A DNA stretch of 64,000 nucleotides from Mycolicibacterium rufum. GTDB lineage: Bacteria; Actinomycetota; Actinomycetes; Mycobacteriales; Mycobacteriaceae. The position numbers and the translations under genes were made by a program. Below, piece after piece: positions 19,012 through 27,954 of this stretch. The stretch's first letter is position 1. Each line of letters begins with the position of its first letter. The stretch lies in the NCBI RefSeq assembly GCF_022374875.2, contig NZ_CP092427.2:2790001-2854000 (forward strand), read 5' to 3'. The notes below the pieces were generated by a model, which worked only from the letters and a program-made list of their open reading frames with translations, had not been told where the DNA came from and ran no database searches.

Positions 19012-19940
19012 GAGACGTCCTGCAGGGCGCGCTGGACGACCTGCAGCGCGTGCACGGCCTCGGCGCGGTGTTCCTCGGTCATCACGTGCGGACTGAAGCG
19101 GGCCTCCTCGAACAGGTCGACCAGTTGGGTGGCGCTGCCGGCGTGCACCGCTCGGCGGGCGACGGCACGGGCCAGCACCTCCGAGGGGGTGTCGGACGCC
19201 TGCGGAACGGTCCCGGGCGACTTCTCCAGCTCCTGTTCCATCGCGAGATAGCAGGCGATGATCGCCTCGCGGGGGTCCCGGCTGCGGTCGCCGACCTCGG
19301 CCAGCCCGAGCTCCGCCGCCCGGGCCAGATCGGGTCCCCTGGGCGACGGAGGGTTCGCAGGAGCGTCGTCGACGGGCAGCGGCGCGGGGGCCGGGGACCG
19401 CCGGCGACGGGTGACGGTCGCCAGGACCGAGAGCAGGAGCAGCACGACGGCCGTGCCCATCAGCAGGCCGAACACGTCGGAACCGCCGCTTGAATCCGGT
19501 TCGGGCGGAGTCGGATTCGCGGTGGCGGGGTCGGGCCGGGTGGTCGGTTCCGCCGGGGCGGTGCCGACGTCGACCGGCGAGAGCCATCGCATCAGCAGGG
19601 TGATCACGAGCAGCCACGCCAGCAGCGCGGCCGCGGCGATCAGCAGCAGCCGCCACGGGATGGTTCGGGGCTCGCCACCCCGGCGGCGGGGCAGTTCACC
19701 GGCGGCGCGGGGCGGCCGGGGCGAGCGCTGGTGGGTCACCAGCGACACCGCGAGGGCGGTCAGGGACACCGCGAGCATCACGACGACGGCGACGAGCGAG
19801 CCGGTGCCGTCGCTGTCGGTCGCCGCGGGCTCTGCGGGTGGCGGCGCGCCGGGGAGGTAGCCGCGCAGGGCGATCGCGGCGAGCAACGTCAGCACCAGAA
19901 CGCCGACGGTACGGATCACCGCCTTGTCGCCACCGGGCAT
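19008..19940 (-). CDS. DUF4129 membrane protein, first gene of MoxR operon
   Basis: 310-aa protein with three membrane segments (about 6-24, 50-72, 100-125), a fourth before the C-terminal domain, and a DUF4129 domain at the end (AREAIIACYLAMEQ-type helix and the signature ARFSPHVMTEEHR). DUF4129 is often fused to transglutaminase-type proteins in MoxR operons, here alone. ATG at 19940 (MPGGDK) preferred over an upstream in-frame ATG at 19967; either is possible. Confidence 0.75.
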   Translation of the reverse strand: MPGGDKAVIRTVGVLVLTLLAAIALRGYLPGAPPPAEPAATDSDGTGSLVAVVVMLAVSLTALAVSLVTHQRSPRPPRAAGELPRRRGGEPRTIPWRLLLIAAAALLAWLLVITLLMRWLSPVDVGTAPAEPTTRPDPATANPTPPEPDSSGGSDVFGLLMGTAVVLLLLSVLATVTRRRRSPAPAPLPVDDAPANPPSPRGPDLARAAELGLAEVGDRSRDPREAIIACYLAMEQELEKSPGTVPQASDTPSEVLARAVARRAVHAGSATQLVDLFEEARFSPHVMTEEHRAEAVHALQVVQRALQDVS

Positions 19941-20011
19941 CCGCGCCCACCCTTCGCCTGCCTCCATCGTGGCACGGCGGGCGGGCGCAGCGGCGTGTCT
20001 ACGGGACTACG

Positions 20012-21052
20012 TCAGAAGATCTGCCAGTCCGACGCACCGTCGGGCTGGTTGTAGAGGCCGCCCTTGGAGTTCTTCACCACGACGGGATCACCGCTGCCGA
20101 AGTTGTCGTAGAACCATTGCGCGTTGGCGGGGCTGAGGTTGATGCAGCCGTGGCTGACGTTGCGCTTGCCCTGATCGCCGACCGACCACGGCGCGCTGTG
20201 CACGAAGATGCCGCTGTTGTCGATGCGTACCGCGTCCTGCACCTTGAGCTTGTAGCCCTCGGCGGAGTCGACCGGCACGCCGTAGGTGGACGAGTCCATC
20301 ACGATGTCGGCGAACTTCTCCAGCACGTAGTACGTGCCGTTCTTGGTCTCGTGCTTGCCGTCGGTCTTGCCCATCGACACCGGGAACGTCTTCTCGACCT
20401 TGCCGTTGCGCACGATCGTCATCGTGTGCGTCGAGTCGTCGACGGTGGCGACCAGCTGCTCGGGCACCGTGAAGCTCGACTTGGTGCCGGCGGCATCGAT
20501 GTTCACGACGGTGCCTGCGGGCCAGAAGTCCTGCGGCCGCCAGCGCAGCTGGGTGTCGCTGGTCCAGTAGAAGCGGCCGGGAACCGGCGGCACCGAGGAG
20601 ATGTGCACCGCGTCCTGGGCCATCTGCCGGTTGGCGATGGGCCGCTGGAAGTTGATGTAGATCGGCTTGGCCGCGCCCGCGATCGACCCGTTGGTGGGGT
20701 TGAACGACGGCGGCACGAACGGCGGCTGACCGACGAACGGCGTCGGGTTCTGGCCGGCGGGCGTGCCCTCCGGGATCGGCAGCGGATCGCCGGGGATGAC
20801 GGCGAACGGGTCGGCCGGGGTCGGCGCCGCGGCCGGGACGGCCGGAGCAGGCGCCGGGGGCGCGAACGGGTTCGGGAAGGCCAGCGGGTCGGGCGCGGGC
20901 GCCGGGGCGACCGGAGCCACCGGGTCCACCGGTGCCGGCGGCGCCGCCACATCGGGTTGCGCCGACGCCGACGGGGCGCTCAGCACCATCCCTGCGACCA
21001 CCGTCATCACCGACACGACGGTGATGAACCGGCTCCTGTTTGCCTGCCGCAT
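20012..21052 (-). CDS. L,D-transpeptidase (LdtMt4/Rv0192 type)
   Basis: 346-aa cell-wall enzyme that forms 3-3 peptidoglycan cross-links or attaches partners. Sec signal peptide (about 1-31, cleavage after ASA), a long Pro/Ala-rich linker to about residue 95, an Ig-like domain, then the YkuD catalytic domain with H285 and the HGCIN motif (His301, nucleophile Cys303). ATG at 21052 has a GGAGG ribosome binding site 8 nt upstream. Synteny (near Rv0198c-Rv0190) and domain layout point to LdtMt4/Rv0192. Carbapenem-sensitive family. Confidence 0.9.
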   Translation of the reverse strand: MRQANRSRFITVVSVMTVVAGMVLSAPSASAQPDVAAPPAPVDPVAPVAPAPAPDPLAFPNPFAPPAPAPAVPAAAPTPADPFAVIPGDPLPIPEGTPAGQNPTPFVGQPPFVPPSFNPTNGSIAGAAKPIYINFQRPIANRQMAQDAVHISSVPPVPGRFYWTSDTQLRWRPQDFWPAGTVVNIDAAGTKSSFTVPEQLVATVDDSTHTMTIVRNGKVEKTFPVSMGKTDGKHETKNGTYYVLEKFADIVMDSSTYGVPVDSAEGYKLKVQDAVRIDNSGIFVHSAPWSVGDQGKRNVSHGCINLSPANAQWFYDNFGSGDPVVVKNSKGGLYNQPDGASDWQIF

Positions 21053-21226
21053 GCGTGTACCTCCAGTCCCGCGACTGCACCCAGTGTGGCACAGTGCCAA
21101 TTTCGACGCCGATGCCGATCGTGCTGGCCAGCAGGGGTTCCACGCCCCGACGGCCCCGCAGTCGAGAGCCTTGACCTGCACAGATGATCGTCACACCGGC
21201 GTCAGGCGTTACCCCGGCCGGCACCG

Positions 21227-21232
21227 TACGCT
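21227..21232 (+). promoter_or_regulatory. Putative -10 element of leaderless promoter
   Basis: TACGCT ends 7 nt before the ATG at 21240, and no ribosome binding site is visible, consistent with a leaderless transcript of the thiamine-binding-like gene. Confidence 0.35.
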
Positions 21233-21239
21233 CGGCGGA

Positions 21240-21536
21240 ATGATCGTTGCGTTCAGCATCAGCCCGTCAGGCGGGGACGAGACCGGTGGCGTGAGTGAGG
21301 CGGTCGCGGCCGCGGTGCGGGTGGTGCGGGCCTCCGGGTTGCCCAACGAGACGAACGCGATGTTCACCAACATCGAGGGTGACTGGGACGAGGTGATGGC
21401 CGTCGTCAAGCAGGCCGTCGAGGCCGTCGCGGCCGTCGCACCGCGGGTCAGCCTGGTGCTGAAGGCGGACATCCGGCCCGGCTACACGGGTCAGCTCACG
21501 GCGAAGGTGCAGCGCATCGAGGACGCACTCGGGTAG
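21240..21536 (+). CDS. MTH1187/DUF77-type thiamine-binding-like protein
   Basis: 98-aa protein of the MTH1187/YkoF-like superfamily (thiamine_BP): beta strand [10 protein letters not shown], the glycine-rich [19 protein letters not shown] helix and the [18 protein letters not shown] segment typical of the family. Members bind thiamine or hydroxymethylpyrimidine. The gene is monocistronic as far as seen and probably leaderless. Confidence 0.75.
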   Translation: MIVAFSISPSGGDETGGVSEAVAAAVRVVRASGLPNETNAMFTNIEGDWDEVMAVVKQAVEAVAAVAPRVSLVLKADIRPGYTGQLTAKVQRIEDALG

Positions 21537-21561
21537 GGCGTTGCCCCGAGGCGCGCGAAAC

Positions 21562-21595
21562 CTTACTCTTCAGTAAGAACAGTTGTTCACTGAAG
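21562..21595. promoter_or_regulatory. Nested inverted repeats upstream of the alpha/beta hydrolase gene
   Basis: Two overlapping perfect inverted repeats: CTTACT (21562-21567) with AGTAAG (21572-21577), 4-nt spacer; and CTTCAGT (21568-21574) with ACTGAAG (21589-21595), 14-nt spacer. They share bases, so the two cannot pair at once. The pair ends 10 nt before the ATG at 21605. An AT-richer patch in a GC-rich genome, probably an operator for a TetR-like or similar regulator. Confidence 0.45.
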
Positions 21596-21604
21596 GGTGT
21601 CGGC

Positions 21605-22828
21605 ATGCGGACGACGGACATCGAGTCCCTTGGGGAGGTCGCCGCCGAGGGTCTGACCGTGCTGAACACGCTGGTGCGCGGCGTGCACACCGGGATCGCG
21701 GGGCGGGTGTTCCGGTCGCTCGGGCCGGCGGCCCGGCCGGTCGAGATCGTGCACGACGCGATCGCCGGGGCCGTCTACGACGCCCTCGACGCGACGGGCC
21801 ACCGGCTCCCTCCTGCGGTGGCGGGCCTGGCGGTCGCGGGCCTGGCGTTCGACGACGACCCGCCGCTGGACGAGCGACCCGGCATCGCGGAGGCCATCGC
21901 CGCACTCAACGGCATCTACGGCGACGAACTGGCCGACCGCGACAACGTCCTGGCCGCGCCGATGTCGGTGCGGGTGCACGGGCGGCCGGTGGCGCTGACG
22001 CCCGACGCGGTGACGGCCGCGTTCCCCGCGCCCACCGACACGCTGGTGGTGTTCGTGCACGGGCTGTGCCAGACGGAGTCGTCGTGGCACCGCCCGCCGC
22101 GACCGTCGGTGGCGGCCGACGCGCGGTGGTACGGCGAACGGCTGCGAGAGGACCACGGCGTCACGCCGATCCAGATCCGGTACAACACGGGGCTGCACAT
22201 CTCGACCAACGGCCGGGCGTTCGACGAGCTGCTGACCCGGCTGGTCGAGGTCTGGCCGGTGCCGGTGCGCCGCATCGCGCTGGTGGGTCACTCGATGGGC
22301 GGCCTGGTGGCGCGGTCGGCCTGCCACTACGGCCACGAGCAGAACCGTCGCTGGACCCGGGCCACGCGGCAGGTGGTGTGCCTGGGCTCGCCGCACCTGG
22401 GCGCCGACCTGGAGAAGGGGGTGAACGCCGCGACGTGGCTGCTGATCCGGCTGCGGGAGACCCGCGCGATCGCGGAGCTGCTGAACCTGCGCAGCGACGG
22501 CATCAAGGATCTGCGTTTCGGCTCGGTGCTCGACGACGACTGGGCCGACGCCCACCCTGACGAGTTCCTCCGGGATCGCTGCGGCGAGGCGCCGTTCCTC
22601 CCCCACGCCCGCTATCACTTCGTCGCCACCTCCGCGGCTCCGGCCGCGCTGGGTCTGCTGGTCGGCGACCACCTGGTGCGTCCGTCGAGCGCTTCGGGCC
22701 GGGGGCGGAAGCGACAGGTCCCGTTCGGCGACGGGGACGGCCTGGTGATGACCGGTCTGCATCACTTCGACCTGCTCAATCACCCGCAGATCTACGACCG
22801 GCTGCATCACTGGCTCGGCGGCGGGTGA
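21605..22828 (+). CDS. Alpha/beta hydrolase, PGAP1-like lipase fold
   Basis: 407-aa protein without an obvious signal peptide. The hydrolase core begins at about residue 145 with VVFVHGLCQTESSW (oxyanion region), followed by the nucleophile elbow GHSMGG (about 228-233) and a lid/helix region; catalytic Asp and a late His (TGLHHFDLLNH) can be seen. The N-terminal 140 residues are an all-helical cap typical of mycobacterial esterases of this group. Substrate unknown. The promoter carries nested inverted repeats, suggesting repression by an unlinked regulator. Confidence 0.8.
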   Translation: MRTTDIESLGEVAAEGLTVLNTLVRGVHTGIAGRVFRSLGPAARPVEIVHDAIAGAVYDALDATGHRLPPAVAGLAVAGLAFDDDPPLDERPGIAEAIAALNGIYGDELADRDNVLAAPMSVRVHGRPVALTPDAVTAAFPAPTDTLVVFVHGLCQTESSWHRPPRPSVAADARWYGERLREDHGVTPIQIRYNTGLHISTNGRAFDELLTRLVEVWPVPVRRIALVGHSMGGLVARSACHYGHEQNRRWTRATRQVVCLGSPHLGADLEKGVNAATWLLIRLRETRAIAELLNLRSDGIKDLRFGSVLDDDWADAHPDEFLRDRCGEAPFLPHARYHFVATSAAPAALGLLVGDHLVRPSSASGRGRKRQVPFGDGDGLVMTGLHHFDLLNHPQIYDRLHHWLGGG

Positions 22829-22884
22829 GCGAAACCACACGCCGGCGGCGTTCGGATCTGCGGTCCTGAATCCGTCTCACCGAC

Positions 22885-23193
22885 ATGGACACACACAGAG
22901 AACACGCACTGCCCGAGGAGGGCGCGCCGGTGGGTCCCGTCGCCGGAGAGACGCTCAAGGATCCGGCGGGTTGGCCCGGCCACACCATGATCGCGGTGGG
23001 GCTGCTCGCGTTCGCCCTCTCGCTCACCGGCTTCGCCGTCGGCCGCAGCGGACTGGCCACGGCCGGGGTCGCGGTCGCCGTGCTGGCGCTGTCGGCCGGC
23101 GTGGGCTGGCTGGTGGCCGAGCACCGTCGACTGCGAGCGCGAGCGAGCACCCTCACGCCCGAGCGTCCGGAGGATGTCGCGCCGCCGCAGTGA
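22885..23193 (+). CDS. Short two-helix membrane protein (UsfY-like?)
   Basis: 102-aa protein with a polar N-terminus, a conserved-looking GPVAGETLKDPAGWPGH segment, two membrane helices (about 34-52 and 58-78), and a charged C-terminus. The N-terminal pattern recalls the stress-induced mycobacterial UsfY family, but this is from memory and weak. No RBS of note; 56 bp downstream of the hydrolase gene, so possibly co-transcribed with it. Confidence 0.5.
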   Translation: MDTHREHALPEEGAPVGPVAGETLKDPAGWPGHTMIAVGLLAFALSLTGFAVGRSGLATAGVAVAVLALSAGVGWLVAEHRRLRARASTLTPERPEDVAPPQ

Positions 23194-23287
23194 CCGGTTC
23201 ATCCCCAGAGCCGTTTTCATCCCCAGATTCTGTTGTGGCCGAGGGCTTTCGGTCGACGTGGTCGTAGCGCGCTGCGACCATGGGGTC

Positions 23288-24550
23288 ATGTCCCCGAGCG
23301 CGTCTGCTGAGCCGGCGGCGAAGAGTTTCGATGAACGACTCGGCGAGTTGTTCGACGAGCTGGCGGAGTTGACCGGCCAGCGCAACGCGATCGACGGGCG
23401 GATCGTGGACATCGTCGCGGAGATCGAGCGCGACGGTCTCTGGGGCGCGACGGGAGCGCGTTCGGTTCCGGCGTTGGTCGCGTGGAAGACCGGGGTGACC
23501 CCGTCGCGGGCGGAAACCATTGCTGCCGTGGCACATCGGCTCGAGGAGTTCCCTCAGTGCGCCGCCGGTCTGCGGAACGGAACGCTGTCACTGGACCAGG
23601 TCGGCGTGATCGCCCAGCAGGCCGCCCCCGGTTCGGACGCCCACTTCTCGGAATTGGCGCGGTCCGCGACCGTCACTCAGTTGCGCACCGCGCTCAAACT
23701 ACAACCCAAGCCGGAGCCGGAACCCCGGCCGGATGCCGACCTCGAGCATGATCCCGAACCGGGCCCGCAAGCGTCCATCACCACGAACTCCGACGAGCAA
23801 TACAGGTACTGGCAGATCCGCCTTCCGCATGTCGAGGCTGCGGCGTTCGAAGCGGCCCTTCGATCCCATCGGGACGCGTTGATCACCGAGTGGAAGCAAT
23901 GCGCCGAGACCGATCAGCGACCACCGATGCCCACGACCGCCGACGCGTTCATGCGCCTGGTGGAGGCCGGTTGGGATGCCGAAGCAGCGGTCCGCCCGCA
24001 CGGGCAACGCACCACGGTCGTCGTCCATGTCGACGCGAAGGACGCTGTCGCGTCACTGCATCTCGGGCCCATGCTCGACGACGCAGACCGCCGATACCTG
24101 ACCTGTGATGCCACCTGCGAGGCGTGGTTCCACCGTGACGGCCGGCTCATCGGCGCGGGCCGAACCACGCGGACGGTGAACCGTCGGCTTCGCCGCGCGC
24201 TGGAGTATCGAGACCGCACCTGCGTGGTACCCGGGTGCGGAGCGACCCTGGGCCTGCACGCTCATCACCTCGTGCACTGGGAGGAAGGCGGACCGACCGA
24301 GCTGTGGAATCTCGCGTTGGTCTGTCCCTACCACCACCGAGCGCACCACCGCGGAATCATCACCATCACCGGCCCCGCCGACGCGCTGACTGTCACCGAC
24401 AGCGCAGGGCGTGCGCTGAGCTCCGCCTCGTTGGCCCGGCCCCCGACGACTCCGCCACCCGCGGTCGAGCCCTGCCGCGGGCCCACCGGTGAACGTGCCG
24501 ACTGGTGGTGGTACCAACCGTTCGAGCCCCCGCCTACCGACGCGAACTAG
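23288..24550 (+). CDS. HNH endonuclease-signature, DUF222/13E12-repeat type protein
   Basis: 420-aa protein of the 13E12-repeat family common in mycobacteria: N-terminal DUF222 helical domain (about 20-150), a Pro/Glu-rich hinge, and a C-terminal HNH motif (CVVPGCGATLGLHAHHLVHW, then CPYHHRAHHRG) with intact cysteines and histidines. 13E12 proteins are abundant and often mobile, though no inverted repeats flank this one. GC content appears lower than in neighbouring genes at its ends. Biological role unknown. Confidence 0.85.
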   Translation: MSPSASAEPAAKSFDERLGELFDELAELTGQRNAIDGRIVDIVAEIERDGLWGATGARSVPALVAWKTGVTPSRAETIAAVAHRLEEFPQCAAGLRNGTLSLDQVGVIAQQAAPGSDAHFSELARSATVTQLRTALKLQPKPEPEPRPDADLEHDPEPGPQASITTNSDEQYRYWQIRLPHVEAAAFEAALRSHRDALITEWKQCAETDQRPPMPTTADAFMRLVEAGWDAEAAVRPHGQRTTVVVHVDAKDAVASLHLGPMLDDADRRYLTCDATCEAWFHRDGRLIGAGRTTRTVNRRLRRALEYRDRTCVVPGCGATLGLHAHHLVHWEEGGPTELWNLALVCPYHHRAHHRGIITITGPADALTVTDSAGRALSSASLARPPTTPPPAVEPCRGPTGERADWWWYQPFEPPPTDAN

Positions 24551-24559
24551 GTCGACCCG

Positions 24560-24865
24560 TCAGGACCGCACGAGGCGGGCGATGGCCGCGGACGCTTCGG
24601 CGAGCTTCGCGTCGGCCTCAGCGCCGCCGGCTTCGACGGCGTGGGTGACGCAGTGGCCGAGGTGCTCGTCGAGGAGCCCGAGGGCCACCGACTGCAGGGC
24701 GCTGTTGACGGCGCTGATCTGCGTGAGGATGTCGATGCAGTACTTGTCCTCGTCGATCATCTTGGCGATGCCGCGCACCTGCCCCTCGATCCGGCGCAAC
24801 CGCTTGGCGTAGTTCTCCTTCTGCGCGGAGTACCCGTGGGCGCCGGTGTCGTCTGTTTCGGTCAC
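24560..24865 (-). CDS. ricR: RicR copper-sensing CsoR-family repressor
   Basis: 101-aa CsoR/RicR repressor. The Cu(I) ligands C43, H68 and C72 are present with the family spacing of 25 and 4 residues. Orthologue of Rv0190, which represses copper-defence genes until Cu(I) binds. GTG at 24865 overlaps the DUF305 stop (GTGA), so the two genes are one operon driven from the RicR box at 25496-25510, giving autoregulation. Confidence 0.92.
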   Translation of the reverse strand: MTETDDTGAHGYSAQKENYAKRLRRIEGQVRGIAKMIDEDKYCIDILTQISAVNSALQSVALGLLDEHLGHCVTHAVEAGGAEADAKLAEASAAIARLVRS

Positions 24866-25479
24866 GGAGTCCCCTCCAGCATCGTGTTCATCTGCCCGAT
24901 CTCGGCCTGCTGCGTGGACACCATCGTCCTGGCCATCGCCAGCGCGTCGACGTTCTCGCCGTCGGCGATCTCGGCCTTGGCCATCTCGATCGCCCCCTGG
25001 TGGTGGGTGATCATCGACTGCAGCCACAGTCTGTCGAAGTCGGCGCCGCGCAGCGACTCCAAGCGTGTCACCGTCGCCGGGTCGACCATGCCGGGCAGGT
25101 TCTGGTCGGGACCGCCGGCATCGGCCTGGCCCAGCTTCGGCTGCTCGTTCCACTGCACCAGGAAGACGTTGAGCGTGTTGATCTCGGACTGCTGCTCACC
25201 GGTGATGCGGGTGGCCAACGCGGCCAGGTCCTTGTTGGTCGAGCGTTGCGGCACCAGCTCGGCGAGCTGGACGGCCTGTCGGTGGTGGTCGATCACCTGC
25301 TGGGCGAACGTCACGTCGGCCGCGTTGAAGCCGGCCGGCTCGCCGGTGATCACCGGGGTGTCGGTGGACGTCGGCCCCGCCTGCCCCGACGAGGGCGCCG
25401 AGCTGTCGCACGCGACCAGCCCGACGACGGCCACCACGGCGGTCAGTACGGCGGCCACCACCCGGACGATCAGCGTCAT
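24862..25479 (-). CDS. DUF305 lipoprotein, copper-linked
   Basis: 205-aa exported protein with a lipoprotein signal (lipobox LVAC, Cys about 24) and two DUF305/ferritin-like helical repeats, each with the HHxxA pattern (VIDHHRQAVQLAEL and MITHHQGAIEMAKAE). DUF305 proteins are frequent in copper-resistance loci and have been linked to copper binding by His/Met. It is the first gene of the ricR operon and lies directly downstream of a RicR box, so copper induction is likely. Confidence 0.82.
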   Translation of the reverse strand: MTLIVRVVAAVLTAVVAVVGLVACDSSAPSSGQAGPTSTDTPVITGEPAGFNAADVTFAQQVIDHHRQAVQLAELVPQRSTNKDLAALATRITGEQQSEINTLNVFLVQWNEQPKLGQADAGGPDQNLPGMVDPATVTRLESLRGADFDRLWLQSMITHHQGAIEMAKAEIADGENVDALAMARTMVSTQQAEIGQMNTMLEGTP

Positions 25480-25495
25480 GCCGTCAGCGTACTAG

Positions 25496-25510
25496 TACCC
25501 CACGGGGGTA
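25496..25510. promoter_or_regulatory. RicR box (TACCC-N5-GGGTA)
   Basis: Perfect palindrome TACCCCACGGGGGTA matching the TACCC-N5-GGGTA consensus of the mycobacterial RicR regulon. It lies 17 bp upstream of the DUF305-ricR start and 48 bp upstream of the divergent ilvD start. Expected to be bound by apo-RicR and released by Cu(I). Confidence 0.8.
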
Positions 25511-25521
25511 TCGATAACGGT

Positions 25522-25550
25522 TTGGCCGGGTGAAACGCCAGGCGCATAAT
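25522..25550 (+). promoter_or_regulatory. Putative ilvD promoter, leaderless
   Basis: -35-like TTGGCC (25522-25527), 17-bp spacer, -10 CATAAT (25545-25550). The ATG at 25558 follows 7 nt later without a Shine-Dalgarno sequence, consistent with leaderless ilvD mRNA. Confidence 0.45.
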
Positions 25551-25557
25551 CGTGCGC

Positions 25558-27270
25558 ATGCCCTCACAGTCCCCAGACGCGACGCCAGACATCAAGCCCC
25601 GTAGCCGCGACGTCACCGACGGACTCGAACGGGCGGCCGCCCGCGGCATGCTCCGCGCGGTCGGCATGGGCGACGAGGACTTCGCCAAGTCGCAGATCGG
25701 CGTCGCGTCTTCGTGGAACGAGATCACGCCCTGCAACCTGTCGCTGGACCGGCTCGCCAAGGCCGTGAAGGAGGGCGTCTTCGAAGCAGGCGGCTTCCCG
25801 ATGGAATTCGGCACCATCTCGGTGTCCGACGGCATTTCGATGGGCCACGAGGGCATGCACTTCTCGCTGGTGAGCCGCGAGATCATCGCCGACAGTGTGG
25901 AAACCGTCATGCAGGCCGAGCGCCTGGACGGCTCGGTGCTGCTCGCCGGCTGCGACAAGTCCCTGCCCGGCATGCTGATGGCCGCCGCCCGCCTCGACCT
26001 CGCCAGCGTGTTCCTCTACGCCGGCTCGATCCTGCCCGGCAAGGCCAAGCTCTCCGACGGCACCGAGAAGGACGTCACGATCATCGACGCGTTCGAGGCC
26101 GTGGGCGCCTGCGCGCGCGGACTGATGTCCCGCGAGGACGTCGACGCGATCGAGCGCGCGATCTGTCCCGGCGAGGGTGCCTGCGGCGGCATGTACACCG
26201 CGAACACCATGGCCTCGGCCGCGGAGGCGCTCGGGATGTCGCTGCCCGGTTCGGCCGCACCCCCGGCCACCGACCGCCGCCGCGACGGCTTCGCCCGCAA
26301 GAGCGGCATCGCGGTCGTCGAGCTGCTGCGCCGCGGCATCACCGCCCGCGACATCCTCACCAAGGAGGCGTTCGAGAACGCGATCGCCGTGGTGATGGCG
26401 TTCGGCGGCTCCACCAACGCCGTGCTGCACCTGCTCGCCATCGCCGCCGAGGCCGGCGTGAAGCTGTCGCTGGAGGACTTCACCCGGGTCGGCGCCAAGG
26501 TGCCGCACCTCGCCGACGTCAAGCCGTTCGGGTCCTACGTGATGAACGACGTCGACCGCATCGGCGGCGTGCCCGTCGTGATGAAGGCCCTGCTCGATGC
26601 CGGTCTGCTGCACGGTGATTGCCTCACCGTGACGGGCAGGACGATGGCCGAGAACCTCGCGCACATCGCGCCGCCGGACCCCGACGGCAAGGTGCTGCGC
26701 GCGCTGTCCGAGCCGATCCACCCGACCGGCGGCATCACGATCCTGCACGGGACGCTGGCCCCGGAGGGCGCCGTCGTCAAGTCCGCCGGCTTCGACTCCG
26801 ACGTCTTCGAAGGCACCGCACGGGTTTTCGAGCGTGAGCGGGCAGCGCTGGACGCGCTCGAGGACGGCACCATCACGCACGGGGACGTCGTCGTCATCCG
26901 GTACGAGGGCCCCAAGGGCGGTCCGGGCATGCGCGAGATGCTCGCGATCACCGGCGCGATCAAGGGCGCGGGGCTCGGCAAGGACGTGCTGCTGATGACC
27001 GACGGCCGGTTCTCGGGCGGCACCACCGGGCTGTGCGTCGGTCACATCGCGCCCGAGGCCGTCGACGGCGGCCCGATCGCGTTCCTGCGCGACGGTGACC
27101 GCATCCGCCTCGACGTCGGCAAGGGCACCCTCGACGTGCTGGTCGACGAGGCCGAATTCGAGTCGCGCAAGGCAGGTTTCGAGCCGCTGCCGCCGCGCTA
27201 CACCACCGGCGTGCTGGCCAAGTACACCAAGCTGGTCGGATCGGCGGCCGGCGGCGCGGTCTGCGGCTAG
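25558..27270 (+). CDS. ilvD: Dihydroxy-acid dehydratase
   Basis: 570-aa IlvD, which dehydrates 2,3-dihydroxyisovalerate and its isoleucine counterpart in branched-chain amino acid synthesis. The three cluster-ligand cysteines are visible: C59 (PCN), C132 (GCDK) and C209 (ACGGM), as in [2Fe-2S] dehydratases; the DGRFSGGT substrate signature is near the end. The ATG at 25558 is preferred over the GTG at 25552 because of the -10 spacing. Orthologue of Rv0189c. It shares its promoter gap with the copper operon. The next gene starts right after its stop. Confidence 0.95.
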   Translation: MPSQSPDATPDIKPRSRDVTDGLERAAARGMLRAVGMGDEDFAKSQIGVASSWNEITPCNLSLDRLAKAVKEGVFEAGGFPMEFGTISVSDGISMGHEGMHFSLVSREIIADSVETVMQAERLDGSVLLAGCDKSLPGMLMAAARLDLASVFLYAGSILPGKAKLSDGTEKDVTIIDAFEAVGACARGLMSREDVDAIERAICPGEGACGGMYTANTMASAAEALGMSLPGSAAPPATDRRRDGFARKSGIAVVELLRRGITARDILTKEAFENAIAVVMAFGGSTNAVLHLLAIAAEAGVKLSLEDFTRVGAKVPHLADVKPFGSYVMNDVDRIGGVPVVMKALLDAGLLHGDCLTVTGRTMAENLAHIAPPDPDGKVLRALSEPIHPTGGITILHGTLAPEGAVVKSAGFDSDVFEGTARVFERERAALDALEDGTITHGDVVVIRYEGPKGGPGMREMLAITGAIKGAGLGKDVLLMTDGRFSGGTTGLCVGHIAPEAVDGGPIAFLRDGDRIRLDVGKGTLDVLVDEAEFESRKAGFEPLPPRYTTGVLAKYTKLVGSAAGGAVCG

Positions 27271-27885
27271 ATGTCGCTGGCCTTCCTGCTGACCACGCTC
27301 GTCGTGGTCGCCACCCCGGGCACCGGTGCGCTGTACACCGTCGCCACAGGGCTGGCGCACGGCACCCGCGCGGCGATCGTGGCGGCCGTGGGCTGCACGT
27401 TGGGCATCGTGCCGCACATGGTGGCCGCGGTCAGCGGGCTGGCGGCGATCCTGCACAGCAGCGCTGTCGCGTTCCAGACGCTGAAGTACCTCGGCGTGGC
27501 GTACCTGCTGTATCTGGCGTGGCTCACCTGGCGTGACGATTCGGAACTGGTCACCGACGCCGGCCCCACGGCCGCGCCGGGGCCGTGGCGCATCGTCGGC
27601 ACCGCGATCGGGGTCAACGTGCTGAACCCGAAACTGACGCTGTTCTTCTTCGCGTTCCTGCCGCAGTTCGTCGATCCGGCGGGCGGCGCGGCCGTCGTGC
27701 GGATGGTCGGGCTCTCGGGCGTCTTCATGGCCGTCACCCTGGTCGTGTTCGCGGCCTACGGCGTCTTCGCCGCCGGGGTACGCACGCAGGTGATCCGGCG
27801 GCCCCGTGTGGTGACGTGGATGCGCCGCACCTTCGCCGCGACGTATGTGGCCCTGGCGGCCCGGATGGCCGTCACCTCGCGCTGA
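27271..27885 (+). CDS. LysE/RhtB family amino-acid exporter
   Basis: 204-aa membrane protein with five to six helices and family motifs ATPGTGALYTVATGLAHG near the N-terminus and GVNVLNPKLTLFFFAFLPQF in the middle. The family exports amino acids such as homoserine, threonine or lysine. The ATG directly follows the ilvD stop codon (TAG-ATG), so the two are almost surely co-transcribed; a link to export of branched-chain amino acids or intermediates is inference. Confidence 0.85.
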   Translation: MSLAFLLTTLVVVATPGTGALYTVATGLAHGTRAAIVAAVGCTLGIVPHMVAAVSGLAAILHSSAVAFQTLKYLGVAYLLYLAWLTWRDDSELVTDAGPTAAPGPWRIVGTAIGVNVLNPKLTLFFFAFLPQFVDPAGGAAVVRMVGLSGVFMAVTLVVFAAYGVFAAGVRTQVIRRPRVVTWMRRTFAATYVALAARMAVTSR

Positions 27886-27889
27886 CCGG

Positions 27890-27952
27890 TAGCGCCGATA
27901 CGAGTGCTAGCGGCGCTATTGACGTTCGTCGCCCCCGGGGTTAGCGTCGCTA
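27890..27952 (+). promoter_or_regulatory. Promoter with three TAGCG-N-CGCTA operator palindromes
   Basis: Perfect 11-bp palindromes TAGCGGCGCTA (27908-27918) and TAGCGTCGCTA (27942-27952), plus a one-mismatch copy TAGCGCCGATA (27890-27900). A -35 TTGACG (27919-27924) and a -10 TAGCGT (27942-27947) with a 17-bp spacer lie between and within them; ATG follows at 27955, 7 nt after the -10 (leaderless). Operators overlapping -10 and abutting -35 suggest tight repression by an unidentified dimeric regulator. Confidence 0.6.
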
Positions 27953-27954
27953 GC

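Noticed and set aside
19838..21187. Long plus-strand open frame opposite the L,D-transpeptidase gene
   Set aside because: Arg/His-rich shadow translation; the minus-strand gene has a signal peptide, catalytic HGCIN motif and a good ribosome binding site.
23288..24550. HNH/13E12 gene as part of an active mobile element
   Set aside because: No terminal repeats, target duplications or transposase/integrase genes nearby.
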